Assembly (NCBI RefSeq): GCF_024655565.1
Contig: NZ_JANKOF010000038.1
Coordinates: forward strand, 1-39,973
Source of the DNA: Nitratireductor sp. ZSWI3
GTDB lineage: Bacteria > Pseudomonadota > Alphaproteobacteria > Rhizobiales > Rhizobiaceae
DNA: 39,973 bases
Reading direction: 5' to 3'
Of the stretch, positions 8,383 to 15,781 are shown in pieces. A program made the translations under genes and the position numbers. The notes below the pieces were generated by a model, which saw nothing but the letters and a program-made list of their open reading frames with translations, ran no database searches and was not told the origin of the DNA. Each line of letters opens with the position of its first letter. The stretch's first letter is position 1.

Positions 8383-8418
8383 GCACGGCGCAGTAATGAC
8401 CAACTGAAAGGAAAACAG

Positions 8419-8769
8419 ATGTCCGATATCACCCGCCTCGACACCGGCCCGCGCATGAGCCAGGCCGTCGTCCACAACGGCACAATCTGGCTGGCCGGCC
8501 AGGTTGCCGAGCCGGGCAAGAGCGTCACCGAGCAGACCCGGGGCGTCCTGGCGCAGATCGATGCGCTGCTGGCGAAATGCGGCTCCGACAAGTCGCGCAT
8601 CCTGCAGGCGACCATCTGGCTCGCATCGATGGACGACTTCGCCGAGATGAACGCCGTGTGGGACGGCTGGGTCGCGCCCGGCAACGCCCCGGCGCGCGCC
8701 ACCGGTGAATCACGCCTTGCCACGCCCGACTACAAGGTCGAGATCATCATCGTCGCGGCAGTCGACTAA
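8419..8769 (+). CDS. RidA-family reactive imine deaminase
   Basis: A 116-residue protein of the YjgF/YER057c/UK114 (RidA) family, which hydrolyses enamine and imine intermediates released by PLP enzymes and amino-acid oxidases. The family core is visible: VHNGTIWLAGQVAEPGKSVTEQTRGVLAQID, then a PARATGESRLATPDYKVEIIIVA tail in which the Arg of PAR is the conserved substrate-carboxylate ligand and the Glu nearby is kept. A good AAAGGAAA ribosome site precedes the ATG. It is downstream of a DAAO-like oxidase and near two PLP enzymes, which fits imine clean-up. The stop overlaps the convergent MFS gene by four bases. Confidence 0.9.
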   Translation: MSDITRLDTGPRMSQAVVHNGTIWLAGQVAEPGKSVTEQTRGVLAQIDALLAKCGSDKSRILQATIWLASMDDFAEMNAVWDGWVAPGNAPARATGESRLATPDYKVEIIIVAAVD

Positions 8770-9989
8770 ACAAGCCTTCCAATCGGTTCGACCGGTTCGA
8801 GGCTCGCCCGCGAGGCGAGCCTCACCAAGATCAGGGCGATCAGCCCCGCCAGCGCGAAGCCGAGCGCCAGCGGCGTCGTGGTTCCATCGTAGAACGTGCC
8901 GAACGCGACGGAAAAGACAACGGCGACCAGGCTCGATCCCGATGCGATCAGCGAGGCGCCGAGCCCCGCCAGTTGGCCGAGAGACAGCATCGCCATCGCG
9001 TTCAGATTGCCGAACAGGATGCCGATGCAGAAGAAGATCGCGAAGCCGAGCCCCATCAGCGCGGCCAAGGGCGGATGGCCTCCATCGACCAGCGAGACGC
9101 CGGTCAACAAGGCTCCGAGCAGGGCCAGTCCCGCAAGCGCCATTCCCGACATGCGCTGCATGCCGTAGCGGCGGACGAAGCCGGCATTCACCAGCGACGC
9201 CAGCCCGATGCCTGCGGCGAGCGCCGCAAAATAGGCGGGAAACGACCCGCTGATTCCATAGACGTCGAAGAAGACATCGGCGGCGGTGCTCAGATACTGG
9301 AGCTGCGCGCCGAACACGAGGCCGGTCGCGACGATCAGCAACGCCACGCGCCGGTTGCGCAGCACGCGCCCGGCATTGCGCAACAGCGTCGGAAGATGAA
9401 GCCGGATGCGGCTCTGCGGGGCAAGCGTCTCCGGTTGCCGCAGAGCGAGCCACGCGCACAGGACGACAGCCATCGCCAGATACACCAGGAAGATGGCGCG
9501 CCATCCCGAAACGGCCAGGATCAGCTGCCCGAGGGCCGGTGCCAGCATCGGCACGAGAATGAAGAGCACGAAGACGAACGACATGATGCGCGCCATCGCG
9601 TCGCCTTCGAACTGATCGCGAATCAGGGCACGCGTGGCGATCTTCGGCCCGGAGACCCCGATGCCCTGCAGGATGCGGCCGAACACCACCATCTCGACGG
9701 AGCCTGCCGACATCGCCACCAGCGTGCCCGCCATATAGACCGCCAGTCCGAGGACAAGCGCCTTCTTGCGGCCGATCGCATCGGAAAGCGGCCCGATGAG
9801 GAGTTCGCCGAACACCATGCCGAAGATGAAGAGAGACACGATGTGCTGTGTGGAGAGCGGCGGGCGGACCTGAAGGTCGCTCTCGATGAAGCGCAGGGCC
9901 GGCAGGACGGCATCGATGCTGAGAGCGGTCAGCGAGGTGAGCAACGCATAAAGGCAGATCTGCTCGAGAGACGTCTTTCCTGGCTTCAT
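8766..9989 (-). CDS. Bcr/CflA-type MFS transporter
   Basis: A major facilitator superfamily exporter of about 407 residues with 12 predicted membrane helices. The N-terminal TSLTALSIDAVLPALRFIESDL and the loop GPLSDAIGRKKALVLGLAVYMAGT (motif A region) are characteristic of the Bcr/CflA drug-resistance (DHA1) group. ATG 9989 was taken as start; a GTG two codons upstream (9995) is possible. It is divergently oriented from, and convergent with, the RidA gene and lies just downstream of the lrp-like gene on the same strand (17-base gap), so Lrp probably controls it. It may export an amino acid or a toxic metabolite. Confidence 0.88.
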   Translation of the reverse strand: MKPGKTSLEQICLYALLTSLTALSIDAVLPALRFIESDLQVRPPLSTQHIVSLFIFGMVFGELLIGPLSDAIGRKKALVLGLAVYMAGTLVAMSAGSVEMVVFGRILQGIGVSGPKIATRALIRDQFEGDAMARIMSFVFVLFILVPMLAPALGQLILAVSGWRAIFLVYLAMAVVLCAWLALRQPETLAPQSRIRLHLPTLLRNAGRVLRNRRVALLIVATGLVFGAQLQYLSTAADVFFDVYGISGSFPAYFAALAAGIGLASLVNAGFVRRYGMQRMSGMALAGLALLGALLTGVSLVDGGHPPLAALMGLGFAIFFCIGILFGNLNAMAMLSLGQLAGLGASLIASGSSLVAVVFSVAFGTFYDGTTTPLALGFALAGLIALILVRLASRASLEPVEPIGRLV

Positions 9990-10006
9990 GCGCACCGGCC
10001 CGACCT

Positions 10007-10468
10007 TCAGATGGGCAATGGCCGGCGCTCGGCAATCGCCTCCATCGCGAAATAGGAGGTGACCGATTCCAGCTCCACTTTCTGAATCAGCCGCTGGTAG
10101 ACGGAATCGTAGCTCGCCATGTCGGTGGTGACGATCCTCAGCATGTAGTCGTATTCGCCGCCGATGCGGAAGAAGTCAACGATTTCGGGAATGCCCGCCA
10201 CATGCTGGCGGAAGGTCCGCAGCCACTCGGCGGAGTGATGCCGCGTCTTGACCATCACGAAGACGACGAGGCCAAGGCCGAGCTTGTCGCGATCGAGCAC
10301 CAGTGTGCGGCCGCGGATGATGCCGCGTTCTTCCAAAAGGCGCAGGCGCCGCCAGCAGGCATTCTGCGACAGCCCCACCTTTTCCGCCAGGTCACGCTGC
10401 GACAGGCCCGCATCGCGCTGCAGCTCGCGCAGGATTTGCCTATCAAATCGATCGATCTTTAGGTCCAT
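10007..10468 (-). CDS. Lrp/AsnC-family transcriptional regulator
   Basis: A 153-residue regulator. The N-terminal winged helix-turn-helix (DRQILRELQRDAGLSQRDLAEKVGLSQNACWRRLRLLEERGII) is followed by the RAM ligand-binding domain (GLVVFVMVKT...FFRIGGEYDYMLRIVTTDMASYDSVYQRLI). Lrp proteins sense amino acids and control transport and catabolism. It is transcribed together with the MFS exporter and divergently from the class-V PLP enzyme at 10579, which makes both plausible targets. Which amino acid it senses is not visible. Confidence 0.92.
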   Translation of the reverse strand: MDLKIDRFDRQILRELQRDAGLSQRDLAEKVGLSQNACWRRLRLLEERGIIRGRTLVLDRDKLGLGLVVFVMVKTRHHSAEWLRTFRQHVAGIPEIVDFFRIGGEYDYMLRIVTTDMASYDSVYQRLIQKVELESVTSYFAMEAIAERRPLPI

Positions 10469-10578
10469 ATTCGATCATATGAACCAATAATAGCTCATTT
10501 CGCAATGTTTTTTGTGAAAATGATCGCCTGTTGTTGTGCGATCGTTTCGTTCATCGACAGCCTTTCGGAACGAGCGTC
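10469..10578. promoter_or_regulatory. Divergent control region between lrp-like gene and class-V PLP enzyme
   Basis: This 110-bp intergenic space is markedly AT-rich compared with its surroundings, with several short AT tracts and recurring GATCATAT, GATCGC and GATCG words. That is what an Lrp-type site cluster would look like. No confident -35/-10 pair could be picked by eye. The role as Lrp operator is inference from position. Confidence 0.4.
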
Positions 10579-12039
10579 ATGACGGGAACAGTCCTCGGAG
10601 ATTTCATCGACAGCCTGAGGCGGGACGACCTGCCCGCCCATCTGCGCGCCGGGCTCATCGGCGAGAACGCCGTCATCGAGGGTCCGTGCGGGGCCAGGCC
10701 GCTGATTTATGCCGATTATGTCGCCTCCGGCCGGGCGCTGGCGCAGGTGGAGGATTTCATTCGCGACCGGGTGCTGCCCTACTACGCGAACAGCCACACC
10801 GAAGCTTCGTTTTGCGGTGCCTTTTCGACGCGCTTGCGTGAGGCCGCCCGCCGTGAAATCGCCCGCATCGTCGGTGCCGATGCGGCCAGCAGCGTCATCT
10901 TCGCCGGCTCCGGCGCAACCGCCGGGGTCAACAAGCTCGTCCGCCTCCTGCAGGTCGCCGAAACGGTCGCGGCCGGCGGGCGGGTCGTCGTCTTCACCGG
11001 CCCTTACGAGCACCATTCCAACATCCTCCCCTGGCGGGAGAGCGGCGCGCAGATCGTCAGCATACCCGAAACCGAGTGCGGCGGACCGGATCTTGCCGCC
11101 CTTGGCGACGCGTTGCAGGCAAATGCCGATGCGACGCTCAAGGTCGGGACCTTCTCGGCCGCCTCCAACGTGACGGGCATCCTGACCGACACCGACGCCG
11201 TGACGCGCCTCCTGAAGGCGCACGGCGCGCTGGCGCTTTGGGATTATGCCGGCGGGGCGCCCTATCTGACGGTCGACATGAAGGCCGGCACGGATTGCGC
11301 CAAGGATGCGGTCGTCTTTTCCCCGCACAAGTTTCCCGGCGGTCCGGGCGCTTCCGGTGTGCTGGTGCTGCGCAACGCGATCGCCCGCACCGACAGGCCG
11401 ACCATGCCCGGCGGCGGATCGGTCACCTTCGTCTCGCCATGGGCGCATGATTATTCGAAGTCGCTGGCAGCGCGTGAAGAGGCCGGAACGCCCAATGTGA
11501 TCGGCGACATCCGGGCGGCCCTCGTTCTTCTGATCAAGGAAGCGCTGGGACAGGCCTTCATCGACGAGCGGCACCGGGAGCTTCGCGAAAGGGCGCTTTC
11601 CGTGTGGACGCGAAATCCACACCTGGAGCTGCTCGGCGCGCCGAACGCCCCGCGCCTGCCGATCTTTTCCTTCCGCATTCGCGGCGCGGACGGCAAGCCG
11701 GTGCATCATCAGCTCTTCACGCGGATGCTGAGCGACCTTTACGGCATCCAGGCACGTGGGGGCTGCGCCTGCGCCGGCCCTTACGCCCACCATCTGCTCG
11801 GCATCGACGAGCAGCAATCGCGGACCCTGCTCGAAAGCATCCGCGCCGGCAACGAAATGGAGAAACCCGGCTGGGTCCGGTTGAACTTCAGCTATCTGAT
11901 GACCGACGAAAAGGCCGATCTCGTCGTCGAGGCGGTCGATGCGCTGGCGCGTGAAGCGCAGCGGCACACGCAAGCCTATGATTTCGACCCGACGACGGCG
12001 CGCTTCCGCCACAACAACCTTGCCGTGATGGCTGGCTGA
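10579..12039 (+). CDS. Class-V aminotransferase-fold PLP enzyme, cysteine-desulfurase-like
   Basis: A PLP-dependent fold-type-I enzyme of 486 residues from ATG 10579; a TTG in frame at 10531 would add 16 residues. The SufS-like block PYEHHSNILPWRESGA, the PLP lysine in VVFSPHKFPGGPGASG (Lys251) and the cysteine-rich RGGCACAGPYAHHLL loop (Cys396, Cys398) are seen. The last sits where cysteine desulfurases and MOCOS-like proteins carry the sulfur-accepting Cys. No suf or isc genes are near. Context (Lrp regulator, DAAO-like oxidase, RidA, kynureninase-like gene) points to catabolism of an amino acid, possibly sulfur-containing, rather than Fe-S assembly. Substrate is unassigned. It converges with the next gene, 14 bases apart. 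Confidence 0.8.
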   Translation: MTGTVLGDFIDSLRRDDLPAHLRAGLIGENAVIEGPCGARPLIYADYVASGRALAQVEDFIRDRVLPYYANSHTEASFCGAFSTRLREAARREIARIVGADAASSVIFAGSGATAGVNKLVRLLQVAETVAAGGRVVVFTGPYEHHSNILPWRESGAQIVSIPETECGGPDLAALGDALQANADATLKVGTFSAASNVTGILTDTDAVTRLLKAHGALALWDYAGGAPYLTVDMKAGTDCAKDAVVFSPHKFPGGPGASGVLVLRNAIARTDRPTMPGGGSVTFVSPWAHDYSKSLAAREEAGTPNVIGDIRAALVLLIKEALGQAFIDERHRELRERALSVWTRNPHLELLGAPNAPRLPIFSFRIRGADGKPVHHQLFTRMLSDLYGIQARGGCACAGPYAHHLLGIDEQQSRTLLESIRAGNEMEKPGWVRLNFSYLMTDEKADLVVEAVDALAREAQRHTQAYDFDPTTARFRHNNLAVMAG

Positions 12040-12053
12040 AGCGGCCGGTCCCG

Positions 12054-13193
12054 TCAGAGCGCGGCGTGCAGAGCTTCGGCGAGCCGCTCTGTTCCGGCTT
12101 CGGTCGTCATGACGCCCGGGGAGAGCCGCAGGATTTGGCTGCGGTGATCCGCGCAGATGCCGCGCCCGGCGAGCCGCGCCACGCAGGCGACAGGATCGAT
12201 GCGGTCGGGCAGACGGACCATCACGCTGCCGCCGCGCTCGGCCTCGGCCTCGGGGCTGACAAGCTTCAGCCTCAAACCCTTCACCGTGTCGATGATGCCG
12301 GCAGCGAGCTTCCTATTGTGGGCCAGGAGTTGCGCCATGTCCTGCCGGGCGTGCCATCTGAGCGCCGGCACGGAACCCGCACAAGCGAGGATCGAAGGGG
12401 TCCCATTGTCGAAGCGGCGGGCATCGTTGGCATAGGCGAACGCCTCCAGATCCCAGGAGAAGATATCCTCCTGACTGAACCAGCCGCGCAGTTCCGGCCG
12501 ACAGGCCCTGATCAGCGGTTCCGCCACATGCAGGATACCGGCGCCGGGCGTGGCGCAAAGCCATTTGAGGCTCGTCGAGATGGAGAAATCGACCATCGGA
12601 TTCAGCACGTCATAAGGCAGCAGGCCGGCTGCCTGGGTGATGTCGACACCAATGAGGCTGCCGATTTTCCTGCCATGCGCGACCAGGGCTGGAAGATCGC
12701 AGCGATGCGATGAGGTCGAGGTGACGTGGGTCAGCAGGGCGAGACCGACGTCGCTTCCCCAGCGGGCGATCACGTCCTCGTCGCGCACCCAGCTCTCGCC
12801 GGGGCGCAGCGGCACCGTGTCGAGCGTGAAGCCGTAGCGGGCCGAAAGGCCCGTCAGCAGGAAATGCATGCTCGGAAAGCAATCGCCGGCAATGAGCAGG
12901 CGGCGGCCTTTCAGGTGTTCCTCGGGCAGGGCCCCGACGAGGCTGTGCAGCGCCGTGGTCACGTTTTCGCTGGTGGTCAGCGTGCCGGCCGGCGCGCCGA
13001 TCAGATCCCGCCACAGATCGATGAATTCCTGGCGCAGAGCCAGCGCGCGCGCCCATTGGGCATTGTCGGGCCTGCCCCATCCGGCAGAGAACGCCGAGAG
13101 CGCCGCGGCCATCTCCTCCGCCTTGCCCGGATACATGCCGATGGAGTGATAGAGGAGATAGGCGGATGCGTCGGCGTTCGTGCCCAGCGACAT
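12054..13193 (-). CDS. Class-V PLP enzyme, kynureninase-like
   Basis: A 379-residue fold-type-I PLP enzyme resembling kynureninase. It shows GVDITQAAGLLPYDV, whose Asp would contact the PLP ring nitrogen, and the lysine loop SISTSLKWLCATPGAG with Lys210 as the Schiff-base residue; STSSHRCDLPALVAHGRKIGSL precedes. GAGGACC before the ATG is a fair ribosome site. No tryptophan-catabolism genes (kynA, kynB) are nearby, so it is probably not a true kynureninase. It follows the amino-acid binding-protein gene on the same strand with a terminator between, and faces the other PLP enzyme. The role is likely C-C or C-S cleavage of an amino acid, which is inference. Confidence 0.75.
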   Translation of the reverse strand: MSLGTNADASAYLLYHSIGMYPGKAEEMAAALSAFSAGWGRPDNAQWARALALRQEFIDLWRDLIGAPAGTLTTSENVTTALHSLVGALPEEHLKGRRLLIAGDCFPSMHFLLTGLSARYGFTLDTVPLRPGESWVRDEDVIARWGSDVGLALLTHVTSTSSHRCDLPALVAHGRKIGSLIGVDITQAAGLLPYDVLNPMVDFSISTSLKWLCATPGAGILHVAEPLIRACRPELRGWFSQEDIFSWDLEAFAYANDARRFDNGTPSILACAGSVPALRWHARQDMAQLLAHNRKLAAGIIDTVKGLRLKLVSPEAEAERGGSVMVRLPDRIDPVACVARLAGRGICADHRSQILRLSPGVMTTEAGTERLAEALHAAL

Positions 13194-13213
13194 GGATGGT
13201 CCTCGTCATTGCT

Positions 13214-13247
13214 CAAAAAGACGCCCGCCCGGGGAAAGGCGGACGCC
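13214..13247 (-). terminator. Rho-independent terminator after the binding-protein gene
   Basis: On the minus strand a 10-bp stem (13247-13238 with 13229-13220, including two G-U pairs) is followed at once by TTTTT (13219-13215). It sits between the stop of the ABC binding-protein gene and the kynureninase-like start, so it would end or attenuate transcripts of the former and allow a lower level of the latter by read-through. Confidence 0.6.
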
Positions 13248-13283
13248 AGTCGTTCGCGGCCACACGGCCTCGGCAAAGCCGGC

Positions 13284-14078
13284 TTACTCCGGCTTGGGGA
13301 TCGGCATCTTCTCGACCGTGCTCGTTCCCGCATCGGGCTCGACACCGAACCACTTCTTGTGGATCGCCGCCATCGTGCCGTCCTCTTTCATGGCAGAGAT
13401 CGCCTCGTTCGCCCGTTCGAGCAGCGGATGGTCCTTCCGCGTCATCATGGCGAAGCGCTCGCCGGTGGGGATGCGCACTAGGAGCTTCAACCCCGGAACC
13501 TGCGTCATGGCGTACTGGAAGCCGGCGATCTCTCCTGCACCACCCTCGATGCGACCGGCACGAACATCCATCAGGAGATCCTGCTGCGCCGAATAGGAGC
13601 GGATATCGGCAATGCCGTATTTTTCCGCATTCGCCTTCGCCCACGCCTCGCCGGTGGTCGCCGCGACGACGCCGACGGCCTTGCCCTTCAGCTCCTCGAG
13701 CGTGCCGACTTCGGAATCCTCGCGCCCGACGATCGTGCCGTCGCTGTCGTAATAGGGCTGGGTGAAGGACTGGTTCTGCAGCCTTTCGTTGGTGATGGAG
13801 ATGGAGGAGACGGCGAAGTCGATGCGGCCCGAGCTGGTGGCGGCAAACAGCGCCTGGAATCCCAGATCCTGGAACTCGACCTCCATACCCAGGCGCTCCG
13901 CCACCGCGCGCGCCACATCGATCTCGAAGCCCTCGAAGGCCCCGCTTTCGGTCTTGTACTCCCATGGCGGGTTGGCCGGATAAGCGCCGACGGTGATGGT
14001 TTCGGCCAGGGCCGCCGACGCGGCGACGGCAAGCCCGGCAATGACGGCGGAAAGGACGCCCATGCGCAGTTTCATCAT
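13284..14078 (-). CDS. Amino-acid ABC transporter substrate-binding protein (orphan)
   Basis: A periplasmic solute-binding protein of family 3 (SBP_bac_3), 264 residues. A signal peptide is seen (residues 1-24, ending ASAALA), then ITVGAYPANPPWEYKTESGAFEGFEIDVARAVAERLG, which is typical of polar-amino-acid binding proteins, and GIADIRSYSAQQDLLMDVRAGRIEGG. The start at 14078 was chosen over an upstream ATG because AGGAGG lies seven bases before it. No permease or ATPase gene is adjacent, so it is an orphan that must borrow a transporter from elsewhere. It is likely the uptake side of the neighbouring amino-acid cluster. Confidence 0.9.
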   Translation of the reverse strand: MMKLRMGVLSAVIAGLAVAASAALAETITVGAYPANPPWEYKTESGAFEGFEIDVARAVAERLGMEVEFQDLGFQALFAATSSGRIDFAVSSISITNERLQNQSFTQPYYDSDGTIVGREDSEVGTLEELKGKAVGVVAATTGEAWAKANAEKYGIADIRSYSAQQDLLMDVRAGRIEGGAGEIAGFQYAMTQVPGLKLLVRIPTGERFAMMTRKDHPLLERANEAISAMKEDGTMAAIHKKWFGVEPDAGTSTVEKMPIPKPE

Positions 14079-14136
14079 CGAATATCCTCCTGTCACGGTC
14101 CGGTCGCCGGTTCCCTGCGGCTGTCCCGAACGGATT

Positions 14137-14150
14137 TGATCACATGATCA
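14137..14150. promoter_or_regulatory. Palindrome TGATCACATGATCA, candidate operator
   Basis: Two TGATCA hexamers (14137-14142 and 14145-14150) separated by CA form a dyad 59 bases upstream of the binding-protein start. The form and position suit a regulator site (for example a GntR-type protein), but no such regulator gene is adjacent. The spacing between half-sites does not fit FNR. Function is unproven. Confidence 0.35.
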
Positions 14151-14273
14151 CAATCGTCCGCGCGGATCAACAGGGTACTTGAAGCTTAAAGCGCCAGAGG
14201 GCGGGTCGAAGCGCCCTTGTGCGTTCTGGTGGACGCGCGGCAGCAGAGTGGGGCTTTTCATCTTTTGTTCGAA

Positions 14274-14465
14274 GCATCGGCGCCCTTTCACCCCCCCTCT
14301 GGCCTGCCGGCCATCTCCCCCTCAAGGGGGGAGATCAGCCTTCATCGAAGCCTTGCATATCCTGCAGCGTTGCAGGTTGGCGAAGCCGGCAATGCCAGCC
14401 AATCTCCCCCCTTGAGGGGGAGATGGCCGGCAGGCCAGAGGGGGGGGGTGAAAGGGCGCCGATGC
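14274..14465. repeat. Large palindromic intergenic element (RIME-like)
   Basis: Two arms of about 62 bp, 14274-14336 and 14401-14465, are reverse complements almost throughout. The clearest difference is a C7 tract against a G9 tract. Each arm contains the words CTGGCCTGCCGGCCATCTCC and CTCAAGGGGGGAGAT or their complements. The 65-bp centre has its own hairpin (CCTGCA with TGCAGG). Long palindromes with this word are widespread intergenic repeats in rhizobia, akin to Rhizobium intergenic mosaic elements; that identification is from memory. It fills most of the 476-bp gap between the binding-protein and M42 genes and could act as a terminator for the NAGGN operon. Outside it, 14151-14273 and 14466-14554 hold nothing recognisable. 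Confidence 0.8.
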
Positions 14466-14554
14466 CACCGAACCAAAGCCACACAGTCGGCCCGCCGCTT
14501 CCGTTAAACAGAAAACGATCCAATTCGCGGCCAGTTGGGTCCGTGTGAAACGCT

Positions 14555-15712
14555 CTATTCCTGCGGCGGCAGGCGGTTGACCCGCTTGGGCTGCTTGGCC
14601 GCCTCGGTCGGCTGCTCGGTGAAGCCCTCGATGTCGGAGACCTCCTCGACGTCGCGCTCGATCTCCAGGGGACTTGCGACATAGGCCGTCGTCAGCTCGG
14701 CGACGGAACGCAGAGCATGAACGTGGATGCGCTCGTAGCCGTGCGACGCATCGATGCCGAAGGCGATCAGCGCGGTGCGCACGTCGTGCCCCGCCTCGAT
14801 GGCGGAGGCGGAGTCGGAACGATAGTAGCGGAAGACGTCCTTCTGGTAGCGGATATCCTCCTCGCGGCACAGCTCGACCAGCTTCTTGGTCAAGTGATAA
14901 TCGAACGGACCCGACTGGTCGGCCATGGCGATGGTGACGCCGAATTCGGAGGAATTCTGACCGGGAGCGGTGGTGCCGTTGTCGATGGTCACCATGGAGG
15001 CGATCTCCGGCGTGACGATCGAAGCGGCGCCGACGCCGACCTCCTCGGCGATGGTGAACAGCCAATGGGTGTCGACCGGCAGCGTCACGTCATGGCGCAT
15101 CAGCGCTTCCAGGGCAGCGAGCGCGATCGCCACGCCCGCCTTGTCGTCCAGATGACGTGAAACGATGAAACCGTTGTCGAGGAATTCCGGCTGCGTGTCG
15201 ATCGCCACGAAATCCCCCACGTCGATGCCGAGCCCGTGTGCATCGGCACGGCTCCAGCACATCGCATCGACGCGCAGTTCGACGTATTCCCAGCCGACAG
15301 GCAGGGTGTCGACACCTTCGTTGAAAGTGTGGCCCGACGCCTTCAAAGGCAGGATGGTGCCACGATAGCTGCCCTTCTCGGTGTAGAGCGTCACGCGGGC
15401 GCCTTCGGCAAAGCGCGCCGACCAGTGGCCGATGGGCACCAGCTCCAGACGGCCATTGTCCTTGATCAGCTTCACCTGTGCGCCGAGCGTATCGAGATGG
15501 GTGATGATGGCGCGCGCGCCCGACCGGCGCCCGCCACGGACCACGGCGCGAATCGCCCCGCGCCGGGTCAGCTCGGGTTCGAGGCCAAGCCGCTCCAGTT
15601 CTCCCGTGACATGGCGCACGATCGTATCGGTGTAACCGGTCGGGCTGTCGATGGAGAGGAGCGCCTTGAGCTGTGCATCGAGATAGTCGACATCGATCTT
15701 CAAGCGCGTCAC
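14555..15712 (-). CDS. NAGGN-system M42-family metallopeptidase
   Basis: A 385-residue metallopeptidase of the type found with N-acetylglutaminylglutamine amide synthesis genes. Metal-ligand motifs of the M42/M20 clan are seen: ITHLDTLG, SRHLDDKAGVAIA, the catalytic AEEVG, TIDNGT and DASHGYER. GTG 15712 was preferred because GGGGAGGG lies five bases before it and the product then begins like its relatives (RLKIDVDYL); an ATG at 15760 would add 16 residues. The C-terminus carries a charged extension of about 30 residues. It is the last gene of asnO-ngg-peptidase, 69 bases after ngg. It may process or recycle the dipeptide osmolyte, though its real substrate is not established. Confidence 0.88.
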   Translation of the reverse strand: MTRLKIDVDYLDAQLKALLSIDSPTGYTDTIVRHVTGELERLGLEPELTRRGAIRAVVRGGRRSGARAIITHLDTLGAQVKLIKDNGRLELVPIGHWSARFAEGARVTLYTEKGSYRGTILPLKASGHTFNEGVDTLPVGWEYVELRVDAMCWSRADAHGLGIDVGDFVAIDTQPEFLDNGFIVSRHLDDKAGVAIALAALEALMRHDVTLPVDTHWLFTIAEEVGVGAASIVTPEIASMVTIDNGTTAPGQNSSEFGVTIAMADQSGPFDYHLTKKLVELCREEDIRYQKDVFRYYRSDSASAIEAGHDVRTALIAFGIDASHGYERIHVHALRSVAELTTAYVASPLEIERDVEEVSDIEGFTEQPTEAAKQPKRVNRLPPQE

Positions 15713-15781
15713 GGTTGCCCTCCCCTTGGTCCCGGCCGGTTGCAGGAGCAGGGCGGGCATGCCCCTTCGGCTGCCGGATCG

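Noticed and set aside
10579-12039. Calling this gene sufS/csd
   Set aside because: The cysteine loop RGGCACAGPY differs from SufS and no Fe-S assembly genes are in the window.
12054-13193. Calling this gene kynU
   Set aside because: Only fold-level similarity to kynureninase is visible and no other kynurenine-pathway genes are nearby.
14137-14150. FNR/Anr box
   Set aside because: The half-sites are not spaced as TTGAT-N4-ATCAA.
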